Shown one piece after another: positions 1 through 12,293 of a stretch of 64,000 nt of DNA. The DNA comes from Zygnema cylindricum (lineage: Eukaryota; Streptophyta; Zygnematophyceae; Zygnematales; Zygnemataceae): assembly GCA_037447655.1 (NCBI GenBank), contig JBBHKE010000890.1, positions 310,001 to 374,000 on the forward strand. The letters run 5' to 3'. Position 1 is the stretch's first letter, and every line of letters starts with the position of its first letter. A model generated the notes under the pieces. The model had not been told where the DNA came from and did not search any database. It saw only the letters and a program-made list of their open reading frames with translations. The position numbers were made by a program, and so were the translations under genes.

Positions 1-190
1 ACAAGCGCACGAAACACATCGACATTTAGTATCATTACTCCCGAAGCAGGTCAAAGATGGCACTCTCCAGTTTCATTATGTCAAATCCGCCGACCAAATG
101 GCCGATTATCTCACCAAGGCTCTTCATCGCCCCCACTTTGAGCAGCACCGCCTCTCTTCTAGCCTTCCTTTTCCTTTTCCTCTTGGCTAA
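1..190 (+). pseudogene. Copia RNase H, C-terminal remnant
   Basis: The end of a Ty1/Copia polyprotein. Translation gives the RNase H tail motifs KHIDI and YHYSR, then after a +1 frame change near position 45 QVKDGTLQFHYVKSADQMADYLTKAL in pieces, ending at TAA 188-190. Copia polyproteins end in just this way (KHIDIRYHFIRE, then ADxLTKAL). A TAG replaces the expected Arg after KHIDI, so the copy is broken. The rest of the element lies before the window. A purine run at 232-242 directly before the LTR is the polypurine tract that primes plus-strand synthesis. Confidence 0.85.
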
Positions 191-242
191 ATTTCCTTTG
201 TTTTCATCTCAATCTATTTTCTAGTTTTCCCTTGAGGGGGGG

Positions 243-707
243 TGTTAAGGGTCTTTTAGCGTCAGTTCACTTTTGGCACATCTGTATCTTTTTATTATAT
301 GTGTCGGTGGTCTTGTCCGTACTTTTCATTTCTTACGTCGGTCAAGTCTTACCGAGCGTCTTATCCCGAAGACTTACTTTTGGTCCTGTCTGTACTTCTA
401 TACGTCGGTCCAGTCTTTTGTACTTTTTATTACATACGTCGGTTTAGTCTTTTCTACGTACAAAGTCCTTTGACAGTCGGTCTTATCCTTTGACCGTCGG
501 TCCAGTCTTTCTTTTGTCTTACATACATTTATTAGAATCTAGACTAGGATTCCTTTGTTACAGCGCACCGTAGAATGTTTAGACTACACAGTAATTAGCA
601 CTGTATATTTTTGTATATAAGTGACTCTTCTCACTTAATGAAATCATCCCGAATACAAAGCATTTTCTCTCTTCAATGCATTGATTTTTCTCTTGTGTAC
701 AATTTCA
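243..707 (+). repeat. 3' LTR of the Copia remnant
   Basis: Starts with TGTTAAGGG immediately after the polypurine tract and probably ends at CA near 706-707. A TATA-like stretch TATATAA lies at 614-620, the expected LTR promoter. Only one LTR is in the window, so the right edge is an estimate from the TG...CA rule. Confidence 0.65.
331..515 (+). repeat. Degenerate tandem motif inside the LTR
   Basis: Five spaced copies of a motif close to GTCGGTCCAGTCTTT occur near 334, 400, 439, 476 and 497. Spacing varies from about 20 to 65 bases. Such repeats in the U3 part of a Copia LTR commonly act as enhancer elements; that role is inference here. Confidence 0.5.
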
Positions 708-1110
708 TGGCTTCCGCCAATCCACCTCCAATATTGAGGGCATATTTGGGAGGGAGGTGACAAAGACTTATGTTAAGTTGATGCCAGGGTGGAAGTGGTG
801 GTAGCAGTTTGGGGTTGTAACCTATTTTAAAAAGTAATTAGGATCCTTGCCCAATGCATGCCAAGTCACGTGGAGGAATTATTCAACCCATGACCTATTT
901 ACTATAACAAAGGAACGGTCGACTAGGTTGGTAGAAAAAGAGCGATGAATTGGTTTGGGTCTTTAGCAATCTCAGATTATTACAGAACACCAGGGATGTT
1001 AGTTATGAAGAGGAAATGGTAGCATGGAAGGAAGGGGAAGGGTAGGTAGGAGAAGAGGAGTTTTATGAAGACAGGTTTGACGTAGATTTGGAGTATAGAG
1101 AGATAGGGGA
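708..1110. other. No gene seen
   Basis: Unique-looking noncoding sequence after the LTR. No open frame with recognisable protein, no RNA gene. Confidence 0.5.
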
Positions 1111-1111
1111 G

Positions 1112-1166
<55 letters not shown>
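1111..1166. repeat. (TA)n microsatellite
   Basis: Fifty-six bases of almost pure alternating T and A, with one C interruption near 1129. Confidence 0.95.
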
Positions 1167-1167
<1 letters not shown>

Positions 1168-1340
1168 TCACAGCCTGCAATGAGTTGACATATTTTTAAT
1201 GTGAGAATTAGACTATATCCCCAGATTAATACAAAGTTTGTTTTTATTTGCTTCAATGTGAACTCTGTCATTTTTTATTGTGGACATGGTTTTTTTGATA
1301 GTGTACGTTTTTTAACAAGGCCATAGAATACTGTTGATGA

Positions 1341-1437
1341 GGCAGTCTGGTCGCTGGTTCAGATAGTCTGTTCGGTGGTTCATCAACTTGGCAGTCTGGT
1401 CGCAGGTTTGCTGATTCAATCTGGTCGCTGGTTTGTT
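1341..1437 (+). repeat. Short tandem repeat, about 21-25 bp unit
   Basis: Four imperfect copies of GCAGTCTGGTCGCTGGTTT-like sequence start near 1342, 1363, 1391 and 1417. Confidence 0.6.
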
Positions 1438-1619
1438 GCACGTTTCAGTTTTTAGGGTTTTGAATATTTAAATATTTAAATTTGAAAAGTAAAAAAAAAG
1501 TTCAAATTTTACGACTAATTTTATAAAATTTGAAATTGTTTTATGCATAGTTGTTCAAATCGCACGATTTTTTCCTTTTTTCTGATTAAAACATATAGTT
1601 CGTGACTTTTGAATAAATC

Positions 1620-1935
1620 GGAAAAGAACGCGATGTACTTTCTGTCCGGTAAATTGAACGGCTAATTCACGGAAACTATACGGTATTTTATGATAACTGT
1701 TCGGTTTTGTACGGTAAATGTACGAAATTTGACGAAAAGATACGTTGCACTTCGTAGTACTTTCTGTCCGGTAAACTGAACAGAAATTTTACGAGAATGT
1801 ACGGAATTGTACCAAAAAATGTACGGACTATTACGAAAAGATACGGAAAATGTACGAAAATGGTACAAACTGCGGTATATGTTAAATTTATTTTTGTTTA
1901 CATGTACGGAATAGTACGGACAAAAATTCATTAAC
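1620..1935. repeat. GTACGG-rich degenerate repeat tract
   Basis: Dense variants of TGTACGGAA, ATACGGAAA and TGTACGAAA recur every 10 to 25 bases on a background that is otherwise AT-rich. A similar tract lies at 57980-58120. No coding frame stands out. Confidence 0.55.
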
Positions 1936-2204
1936 GATTTTTACGATTTTTTCAAAAGGTTCAATGCGTTTGCTACGTATAGTTCGTCGCGATTAAATCG
2001 TTCGCACTAAACGCCGTGAACAACTATGGTTTTATATGCACTCTACGTAGTATTCATTTGTTTACTTTGTGTGTTTTATGCGCATAGGACATCTATGTAA
2101 TAATATAAGCTGTACGGATTGGAATCAGTATATAAATAAGGGAACGTTGTTCGCCCCTCTGCGAAGCCTTATATAGGCGGTAGGCGGTGTGTCTGTCATC
2201 GATT

Positions 2205-2765
2205 TTTTGCGTCCGTCCGCAGTACAGACCGCCGTACCGCTGGCACAATGTAACGCTGCCGTGCGACCGTCTGCGATACGGACCGCTGTACCGCTGGCAC
2301 ACCGCTGTACCGCTGGCACAATGTAATGGTGCCGCCCGTAACGCCGTACGAATGGCGTAATCTTACGTTGCTAGTTGTTGGTGTGCAGACCTCCGTCTAG
2401 CTGGCATACTCTAACATTGCCAACCGTCGGTGTGCAGAGATTCGTACTGTTGGCGAAATATAACGTTGCCGTGCGTTGCTGTGCACACCGCCGTACTGAT
2501 GGCGTAATGTAACATTGTCGTGCGTCGTGTGCATACCACCGTACGGATGGCGCAATTTAACATTGCCAACCGTCGGTGTGCAAAGCGTCGTACGGCTGGC
2601 GTAATCTAACGTTGTCGTGCGTCGGTGTGCAGGCGGCCGTACGGATGGCTTAATTTAACATTGCCAACCGTCGATGTACAGAGCGCCGTACGGCTGGCGA
2701 AATTTAACGTTGCCGTGCGTCGGTGTGCAAACCGCCGTATGGCTGGCGTAATCTAACACTGCCAG
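2205..2765. repeat. 49-bp minisatellite, about 11 units
   Basis: The block CCGTACGGCTGGCGTAAT recurs at 2344, 2393, 2442, 2491, 2539, 2588, 2637, 2686 and 2735, i.e. every 49 bases (one step is 48). The left end is rearranged, with steps of 54, 19 and 39. Units fall in two kinds, one with ATTGCCAACCGTCGG and one with GTTGCCGTGCGTCGG, and these alternate at 2539-2735, giving a 98-bp dimer. Each unit carries the palindrome CCGTACGG or a variant. Confidence 0.9.
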
Positions 2766-4030
2766 CATCGCCAAGAGTTCGCCGTACAAACTATCGGCAG
2801 TACTGGCCCCTAAAAAAACGTTGTTAAAAGTAAGCGCGGTTCGCCAAAAGTGGCGCATAGCGTGCAGATTGCGAAAATTTAGCATATGTCCGAATTCATT
2901 TTGTACGTCCGTATAATTCATGACAGTTTAAACAACATTCATATTATTTGTACGCCTATTGAAGCTGAAAAGTAACTGGCTCAACAGTACAACTTTGGAT
3001 GCGCTGAACTTTGGAACGGCGGTGCCATTTCGGCTACTCAAACTACAGGTGTTCAAAGACAACTTTACTAAGGTAAGCTGATTTATATACTGATGTACGA
3101 TGTAGAGTTACAATTTCAAAAAAATCGCTTTTTTCATTTGAAAGTGGGGTTTGTTCAACATTTGTTGGTGTACACAATGCACATAAAAATGAATTTCCTA
3201 TTTCAAAGTGGTGTTTGTTTATGAAAATGGTGCAAAATGTGTAGATATGAGTAGCGTACTTTAATTCACTCAACGTATGATAAATCATTGTTGAGTTTGA
3301 AAGAGATTGTAATATTGTAGTATGAAAGAGTTTGTAATGTGTTTGTGTTGTTGCATTGAATCATGTCATTGTTCATGTTGTAAAGTGTGTAATCCACAAT
3401 AGTACACTTTTTAGTTGAACATGAACCGATAAAGTTAATTAGCACATGGAACGCATGACGGTACAAAAGTGACATTTGGGCTTAATAGGAATGATGTGTT
3501 ATGTTTTCAAGTTGTTTATTGAATCGTGTTATGGTTGATGGTGTAACATGTGTCGACGTTAGTACGCCTATTTGAATTGAACATAAATCGAGATAGTTAA
3601 CTAGCACGTAAAATGCATGAAGATTTTACCTTTCGGAAATACGTTCAGGAGTGGCATTTGGGCCTAATAGATGCTTCAACCTACAACTGAAGAAATACAA
3701 TATCATTCAGGTGAGCTAAAACAATCACTTTATGGTTATTGTTCTATGTATATTGTATGGGAATTGTTAAAGAACTTTATGAAATGACGACATTGGTTGT
3801 CCTCTTAAGTCTTTCAATATGTTGGTAGGATAGAAACCCTAAAGTAAAAAATTTCCATGAAAATGTCGTAAAATGTGTATGCTAATATGATGGTTTTGAG
3901 TTTGAAAAATGTAATAAAAGTGAGTAAAGATGAATGAAAATATAATTTGTTATTTATTTATGACGTACATATAATCGTTATACCCTTTGTTCATGTGGCA
4001 AATAAAAGCTTAATAAAAATACAATGAGAT
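2766..4030. other. Noncoding, probably 5' part of the Helitron
   Basis: No conserved coding sequence. It precedes the Helitron replicase and may be its 5' flank; the element's 5' TC terminus could not be located. Confidence 0.4.
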
Positions 4031-4074
4031 TTGCCAGTGGGAATTGAAAGACATGTATTGACTATATTTTATGT

Positions 4075-4422
4075 GTGGACGCAGGGTCTAATCCACCACA
4101 TGGACAACCAACCGCCACACCCACTTCTACTACGACCCAAAATACTACAAATCAACGCGAAGAACGGTTGCGCAAAGAGCGTGAAAGAAAGAGAGTTACA
4201 CGTGCAGCAGAACAAAGACGAGATGATGGTGTACCAACACAATCACAACGCAACGACGCACAACGAGCCGCTACCAAGCGCGCGCGAGAAACCTCGGAAG
4301 AACGACAACATATCCAGTTTAAAGACCGTGAAAGAAAACGAGAAAAAGGTGCGTTTGTGTGGTTCATGAAACTATGTTGTGATTGTAGTATAGTCACAAG
4401 TTTAACACATAAAACAATCTGA
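4075..4422 (+). pseudogene. Helitron N-terminal basic segment, first copy
   Basis: Encodes a highly charged Arg/Lys/Glu-rich stretch (QREERLRKERERKR, then FKDRERKREK). The same pattern is repeated in the next coding block at 4648 (QRNERLRQERARKRA, KDRERKRAK). Both are preceded by GTGGACGCAG or GTGGATGCAG, which looks like a shared splice acceptor. It therefore looks like a duplicated first coding exon of the replicase, probably DNA-binding. No catalytic residues are present. Confidence 0.5.
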
Positions 4423-4647
4423 TCGCGAATGTCGCATTTGAATGTTTAATTGAAGAAGCTCTCATGAAAATAGAAAAGGTAGACTACTTCAATTTTAAAA
4501 GAACATTATTCATTTTAAACGTAAATAAATTATTGTTATATTTAAGCTTTAACAATAAAATAACGGTAAAATAAAACGCAATAGAAGTAGTGGAAGGAGA
4601 AATTGGAGTAGGTCCAAAGTAGTATACGTAATTACCACATTGGACAT

Positions 4648-7162
4648 GTGGATGCAGTTAGACCCACATCGACAAAAGAAACAAGTGTTCAACGCAATGA
4701 ACGGTTACGTCAAGAACGTGCAAGGAAACGAGCACAAGAAACCCCTGGAAAACGCGAAGAGCGACAACTAAAAGATCGAGAAAGAAAACGAGCAAAACGT
4801 GCGCTAAAGAATAACACTGCAAGCAGGGTGGCAAATGAAAACCTTCAAGATGTGGAAGAGCAACATAAGGTGAACTTAAGGTTAAGGGAAAATGACATAT
4901 GGACCGCCGAAATAAGTACTATTTATGTCGAAGAACATTTTGCTCAGCATTATGACGAGGATGAAAGAACTCAAGCTGTTGGACAAGAAGCTAATGTTAT
5001 TCAATACAACACCGAATTTACTCACGAAACCATTGAAGAGCCTGAATTTAGACAACACACCGTACAACAACAAAATTTGACAGGAGAACAACGTGACATT
5101 CGACGACGCACAGAAAGTGACCGTCAACGTCAGCGTATCACACGACGACGTGGAGGGGTGCTGAAAATCGCTTTAGGATTTCATGAACATTACATCTATC
5201 TAGAACGACATAGGCTTCCACTAATGGAAATTACATGCACTCATTGCAACGCAAAAAAATGGCCAAGAGAGACCCCAAGAGTTTGTTGTTTACTTGGCAA
5301 AGTACAACTTTGTTCATATGAAACGCCTCCGCCGGAGCTTTTAACTTTGTATAGCAATGCTAATTTTTTGAATAAAATTCGTTGATATAACATGGTGTTT
5401 TCGTCTACCTCACATGGTGCATCCACAACAATACCTCTCATTGACCAATCGATTGGAGCAAGTAATGGCCCTTTCAATTTCCGTATTCAAGGAACAATAT
5501 ATCATCGAATGGGTCAACTATTACCTCAAGAAAATGAAGCTGCATTTGCACAAGTCTACGTGTTTGACACATCAATGGAGACGCAAGTAAGCAGGCGAAT
5601 GAGTATTATGGATGGATTAGACCTCAATGTAGTGACAATGATTCACAATATGATGAAGAGACATAACCCTTTGGCTCAAAAATTTATATCAGCAGGAGAA
5701 CGAATACATGAAGCCCCTGAATTACGATTGGTATTAAAAGATAGTGTTCACAATTTAGACCAGCGGCGTTACAATCGACCACAAGCAGAAGAAGTGGCAG
5801 CAATTTTGGTTAACCCAACTGAAAATACTGACGGAAGAGATATAGTTTTAAATGTAAGAGGAGGAAATCGTATGATGCGGATCTTTGAGTCACATGCATT
5901 GTATGACCCACTCCAATACCCACTTCTATTTCCGTATGGTGAATTAGGGTGGCATTTTGGTTTGACAATGTCAAATAACAGATGTGTTTCTCCAAGAGCA
6001 TATGCAACGTATCGCTTATTGACGCGTGCAGGAGAAAACAGCTTAATACACAAAGCCGGTCGCCTATTCCAACAGTATTGTGTAGACCAATATGCGAAAG
6101 TAGAGCAACAACGACTCAAGTTCCAGCGCGAGAATCAAAGTACATTACGTGCAGAGTTGTACGGGGGATTAATGGATATGATACCACGCGACCATTGTGT
6201 TGTTAGCGGTGAGGCAAGGCAACAAAGTGATGCAAACAATTTGGCAGCACTTAATGTCGTGGGAAACAACTGGAATGAAGACCTTTCAAGAACAGGGCGA
6301 CAAATTATCTTAGCGCCAAGCTTCACAGGTGGTGATAGATATATGCAGAAGCAATATCAAAACGCCATGGCAATTGTCCGCGCACTCGGTAAGCCGGATT
6401 TGTTCATTACGGTTACATGTAATCCTAAATGGAAAGAAATCAGACAATCATTGAAACTCGGAGAGATCGCCTCCAACCGACCTGACATTACTATGCGCGT
6501 GTTTTCATTAAAAGCTGAAAGCTATATTTCAAGATATTTCGGATGGTGCATTGGGAGTACAAGTGGCAAGAATTCACGTGATTGAGTTTCAAAAACGTGG
6601 TTTGCCTCATGCACATTTGTTGCTTATGTTAGCTGATGAGGACAAACCTCGAACAACCACAGAATATGACATGTTCGCTTCAGCAAAGATACCACATCCC
6701 ATGAATAATAAATTGTACAAAACAGTGACAACATGTATGATGCATGGTCCATGTGACGTTCGTTGTTTACGTGAGGGTAGATGCAATAAAGGATTTTCAA
6801 AAGCATTCTGGGAAGAGACTCATGAGGATGGTAATGGATATCCTATGTACAGAAGACGAAATAATGGTCGTGTTGTTACAAAAAATGGGAAAACACTTAA
6901 TAATCAATTTGTCGTTCCATACAATCCTTGGTTTTCCCACAAATACAACTGTCACATAAATGTCGAAGTGTGCTCAACAATAGCATCGGTAAAATATTTG
7001 TACAAGTATGTGTATAAACGGCATGATCGTGCTGCAGTGTTAGTGGGAAACAACGAGCCCAAAGACGAAATTCAACAATACTTAGATGCTCGATATGTAT
7101 CCGCGTCGGAATCATGTTGGAGATTGTCGAGTTCCCCTTGCAAGCTAAGTCTCACATTGTAG
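4648..7162 (+). pseudogene. Helitron replication initiator (HUH Rep), broken
   Basis: From 4648 a basic N-terminus leads to CTHCNAKKW...CC (about 5234-5295), the zinc-binding motif found ahead of Helitron_like_N. A TGA at 5383 interrupts the frame, which then continues in the same frame from 5386. The Helitron_like_N region carries FNFRIQGTIYHRMG and KPDLFITVTCNPKW. A frameshift near 6545 leads to VIEFQKRGLPHAHLLLML, the HUH two-histidine metal site, and to KYLYKYVYKRHD near 6992, the segment holding the catalytic tyrosines. Another frameshift near 7120 joins the helicase part. Rep nicks and rejoins the DNA strand during rolling-circle transposition. This copy cannot make a full protein. Confidence 0.85.
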
Positions 7163-9751
7163 AAAAGCTTCCTCTGCATTTACCTCATCAACAAATGGTT
7201 GCTTTTCATGCAACAGAAAATGCGTCAACAGTTTTGAATCGTGCTTCATCTACGAAACTTACAAGTTACTTCGACTTATGTGCCAATGATGAGATCGCAC
7301 GCACCCTTTTGTATTCGGAAATCCCCAAACATTACATTTGGAAGAATAAATTTTGGCAAAAGCGAGCAAGAGTGAATCAAAGTGTCATAGGGAGAATGGT
7401 TACTTGCTCACCATTTGAACCCGAACGTTATTACCTGCGTTTGTTACTTTGCTATCAACAAGGACCAATGTTCTACAAGGATTTGTGAACTATCGAAGGT
7501 GTCGAATATGGCACATTTGCAGAAGCCACAAGTGCAATGGGACTTCGCGATGATGATGTAGAGTGGGGAAAATGCATGGAAGAAGCGGTATCATTCCAAA
7601 TGCCAAAACAACTTCGACACTTATTTGCCACAATCCTCCTGTGCGCTAATCTTCAATCCGCAAAATTGTTATGGGAAAAATACTTCAAAGACATGTTTCA
7701 GGATATCCACCATAAAAATCGCGCGAACCATACAACTCATGAGTCGCGTAACAACGAGAATCTTCAACGAGAAGAAGAATACGAGACTCTATTGGACATC
7801 GAACAATTCTTACGTGGGGGTGGTAAATCGCTTACGGACTTTCCAACTCTACCCCAATTGGCACACTATCCAGAGCAACTCATGTGTCAAACACAAAAAC
7901 GAAATCCATTAATAGACGCCGAAAAATCCTACAATCTTCAAGATATGACAAGCGTGTTATCTTCAGTTACCACACTCAATTTGGAACAACAACAAGCATA
8001 TGACGTAGTTATAAATGCAGTGCAAGCAACGTCGAAGACCGAAACTTGCTTTTTTCTTGATGGACCAAGAGGTACTGGAAAATCATTTGTCATAGAGAAA
8101 ATTTTGGCAAAAGTGCGTACTAATGGCAAAATAGCTATCCCCGTTGCTGCAAGTGGTATAGCAGCATTGTTACTCACAGGAGGAAAAACAGCGCACTCAA
8201 GATTTAAGCTTCCATTGGATATAGATGCTCAATCCACATGCAATATCTCCTCTCAATCAGATCTTGTAGAGCTATTACGTCAAACCTCTCTAATCGTTTG
8301 GGATGAAGTTTCTATGTCTCATCGACATTTACTTGAGGCAGTGGATAGAACATTGCAAGATTTACGAGAAGTTCACAAACCATTTTGGAATGTAGTGTTT
8401 CTCACAGCGGGCGATTTCGCCAATGCCTCCCAATTATTCAAAAAACCACAGATGCTTAAATCATTGCAGCATGCGTTAAAAACAGTCTCCTATGGCAAAA
8501 ATTCAAACAACTTCGTCTTAAAATAAATATGTCTGTTCGCACAGCTCAAAACGACATTGCTGCCTCAACACTTCAAGAATTCGCCGACTTCTTGCTTCAA
8601 GTTGGGGAAGGGCGACACGAACCACACCCACAGTTAGCACCAGAGTACATTATGCTTCCGAATGATATAGTGCTACATAGAAGCAATGACACAAATACAA
8701 ACTTGGAAAACCTCATTCAATGCACTTTTCCAGACGTAACAATGCAATACATTTGCGATGCATACTTCTCTGATCGTGCTATACTATCTCCTCGCAATGT
8801 GGATGTTAACATCGTCAACAACTTGGTGATGGAGAAAATTCCAGAACAAAAGCATGAATACATTTCGGTGGACTCAGTGGAAAGCGAAGAACCTGACCAG
8901 CAATTGTTGTTGCCACAAGAATTCCTCAACTCCTTAACGATCAGCGGCATCCCACCGCACATCCTCAAACTAAAAATAGGTACGCCATTTTTTCTCCGAA
9001 CTTTATTCACCACACAGTTGTTTAAGTCTTTAAATACCAATATCAAAATTTACTTAATCAACAATCAACAATGTATAATATCTATGATTAAATTCAAATT
9101 AGTATCTCAAATAACACAATTATATGTTAAATACATGTTTTTGAACATGATTCAAATTAATGCAAGTTTTCATGGTTATTTATCAGTTGAAACATCAGTA
9201 TAAACATGCACATACATACAAACCACAATGTATAATTTCAATCAATTAAATTTTATAACAAAAAATATATAATGAGTTATTCAATACATATTAATTAACA
9301 TTTATCAATCTGAAACAGGTACACCAATCATTCTACGGTGTAATATGGCGAAAAATGACTTTGTAATGGAACCAAACTTCGAGTGGTGGGTCTTTCTAGA
9401 AATTGCATTTACGCAAAAATACTCACTGGTGTTGCACAAAACACCGATATTTTTATTCCGCGTATACCGTTGATCAGCAACGAAAAAACTTTGCCATTCC
9501 AAATCAAACGTCGACAGTTTCCAGTACAAGTAGGATTTGCCATGACAATCAACAAAGCACAAGGACAATCAATACACCACTTTGGTCTGTATTTGCCCCA
9601 ATCGGTGTTTGCACACGGACAACTATATGTGGCATTGTTGCGAGTTACTTCACGCGCCAATGTAAAAGTGTTGATTGAAGAACCGATACTTGAGGATGAA
9701 AACGGAACGTATACTAAAAATGTTGTTTACAAAAGTGTTATTAATGCATAG
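7114..9751 (+). pseudogene. Helitron Pif1-like helicase, broken
   Basis: Continues the Rep protein: EFPLQAKSHIVEKLPLHLP, a TGA at 7486-7488 read through in frame to TIEGVEYGTFAEA, then Pif1 helicase motif I (GPRGTGKSF, near 8062), motif II (VWDEVSM, near 8300) and, after a +1 shift at about 8415, motif III (GDFRQCLPII) with a TAA soon after. The LKINMSVR segment follows at 8517 in that shifted frame. The C-terminal motif AMTINKAQGQS...LYVALLRV lies at 9541-9650. A 338-base AT-rich insertion splits the last domain. At least two stops and three shifts make it a pseudogene. Confidence 0.85.
8981..9318. other. AT-rich insertion or intron in the helicase
   Basis: The helicase segment KIGTPIILR is expected here. 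It is started at 8973 (KIGTPFFLR) and again at 9318 (GTPIILRCNM), so the intervening 338 bases are inserted. GGTACGCCA at the left and GGTACACCA at the right look like a near-copy of the same nine bases. The left GT and the right CAG would also fit an intron. Confidence 0.5.
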
Positions 9752-11136
9752 TGTACACCAGTTAAATTATAAGTGACATAAGTAGACAAATGATATGCTA
9801 AGGTTTTGATTTCAAATGCATTTTGTGTAAAAACACACCAACATGAAATCAGTAGCTAAAAATAAATATTTGATTTTCTGACAGTAACACATAGATATAT
9901 GCGGGTTAGTTTAGTATAGATAGTCAGTTGTCATTGCTAGAGCAACACGCCATTAAACGTTGTTACAAAGGTGACACTCAATCATCAATAAACCCATTTA
10001 ATCTCAACTTCGTTATTTATGTTGTGAAGTAGACTAAATATGATTATGAACTTCAAAACATATTTGTTTGCACAAAATGGCATCTTACATGGGCATTATG
10101 TCGGTTTAAAATTGTCTAAAACTTTCTAAATTTGTGTTGTAAATCAAAACACTTTGTCGCTTTAAACGATGAAATTTTAGCAACTCTTTTGAAACGTAGG
10201 GTTTTTTAATCGTTTAAAATAGTTGTACTATTAATTTTATGACTCCGTTAGTCTTCTGTCTTAATTGTAATCGTACCTCCAATAAAATCTAATCAAGTTG
10301 TCGTGAAAATCGAATTTTACCAATTCCATGCCCATCTTTGATTTGTTATTTTTTTACTTACAATGTAAGAGAGCGCCCCACCTCCAAAGCTTAACACCAA
10401 ATATTTTTCACACACTCCCCCACCCCACCCCTCCCTCCCCCCCCCGACGTTTTTGCTTTTGCAACCGAGAGCCAAACGGACCGAATCAAACGGTTTTTGA
10501 AATTTCTCGATCTGAAAAAACCAGTTTTAAACCGAGTTTGGTAGTCTGCACACACCGAATTTTACTTGATTTTTTTCCGTTTCCTGAAATGTCCTTTGAA
10601 CGTTGGAACAGGTAGACCGTGCATCCAAATTTTCATGTTATATAACATCTACGTGATACAGTACTCAGTGGCATCATTACACAAAATTCCCACGCAAAAA
10701 GGAAGAGACATTCGCGCGCGTTTTTCGGGCAGGACCAGAAAAAAATATAAGCGAATGACTGACAACAAAATGAAGGAGAAAAATGTTTGCGTGACGCTTC
10801 AAGGTGACGCCGACTTTTCGGGTTACCGTTAACCTATTTCGTAAAAGCACGAGCGAATCGCTATTGTTAGTGTACATAGCTAATCGTTATTAGTGTAAAA
10901 AATAAAATAAAAACGTAAACGCTAATTTAGTGTTAAAAACGCTAATTTGTGATTTTGTGTAAAAAAAAAATGCATAGACATTAATTTGGCACTTAACGCC
11001 AATTTGTGCGTCGACTTCGTAGGGTGTACGCTGAGCTGTCATCGAAGTTGTTTCAAGTTCAGGTGTACTATCCTGACAACTTTCACCGAAACACAAACTT
11101 GTGCGGTTTGGAAATCGTACGAAATATGTAAATTAG
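9752..11136. other. Noncoding, Helitron 3' region
   Basis: AT-rich, no conserved coding frame. The phrase TGTAAATCAAAACACTTT occurs near 10138 and again near 12152, on both sides of the hAT insertion, so the two stretches probably belong to the same element. A C-rich patch lies at 10405-10445. Confidence 0.4.
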
Positions 11137-11963
11137 TAGTGTTGGGTATATATATCGAATTTCAAGTACCCGATAATCGATATATCGCTTCGATATATCG
11201 CTTCGATATATCGAATTTCCAATCGTCGCGACATATCGCCGATATATCGTATCTCCAATATATTGAAGCTTTAAAATAATAATAATAAAAAAAATCTCAC
11301 AGGTTATCAAAGTCACGTGACTTCTGACAAAAACTGTAAAATCTTTGCCGGAAAGAAATACGGTTTTTTCATGAAAGTCAGAAGAGTGAAGGAGATCTAC
11401 GAGGTACATTGATGAGGTACACTTGTGAAGTACACGCACGTCATACGTAAGTACAATTATCCAGACGAAAAAGGTCGGTTTCCAGATATTTGATGATTTT
11501 TTAGATTTGATAGTCAGCTTACGTGGAGCCACTCATATCAGAACACGTATGTAAAACGTATTTGCAAACGATACTTGATGTACCCGAGGCCTCTGTAATA
11601 CATAAATTTTGTTGTCCGTACTATTATAGAGACCTCCTCGTGTAACCATACCCCAAATAAGTAATCATTATAATTACAGAATTAGTACTTTTTGTCGGTT
11701 ACATTTTGCGGCGTCTACCTTTACGTCACGGAACGAAAATCACGGCGTACGTGGCGTATTAGACAATTTGACTTTTTCGCTAAAATAACATATTATATAA
11801 AAAAATAAAAATATTAAATTCAAAAAATACTATATATCGGGACATATATCGCGATGATTTATGTTGGTCTCTGTACGATATATCGAGGATTCTTCTCGAT
11901 CGATATTCGATATATTGAATATCGAGATTATCGCGATATGAGTTTACCCGATACCCAACACTA
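11137..11963. mobile_element. hAT-type nonautonomous transposon, copy 1
   Basis: Terminal inverted repeats TAGTGTTGGGTA and TACCCAACACTA. The eight bases TAAATTAG flank it exactly on both sides (11129-11136 and 11964-11971), the 8-bp target duplication of the hAT superfamily. The 827-bp interior has no transposase. Both ends are rich in TATATCG and CGATAT palindromes. Two further copies lie at 41192 and 55641. Confidence 0.92.
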
Positions 11964-12293
11964 TAAATTAGAGGAAAATTAACGCTATTTTATGCTTTAT
12001 ATTTCGTAATGTTCCGCTCTTTCCGGCGGCTAATTGGTACTGAAACTTAATTTACACGCGAAGCGCACTTAATGTTGTAAAATTGAGATGTCACGACGAC
12101 GCGATGTACGTAAACGAGCTTCTCGTTCATCACACTAATTTCGAATTTTTGCTGTAAATCAAAACACTTTATTGATGTTATTCCCACATATTATTCAATA
12201 TCGTATACGTCATCAAAAGACCCACGTGTAGTTGTTCCCAAATATCAGTATATAAAAACTACGTACAAGCATAAACGCACACAACACGAACCT

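Noticed and set aside
2205-2765. CRISPR array
   Set aside because: Units are contiguous and similar along their whole length, with no unique spacers; a minisatellite in a eukaryotic genome.
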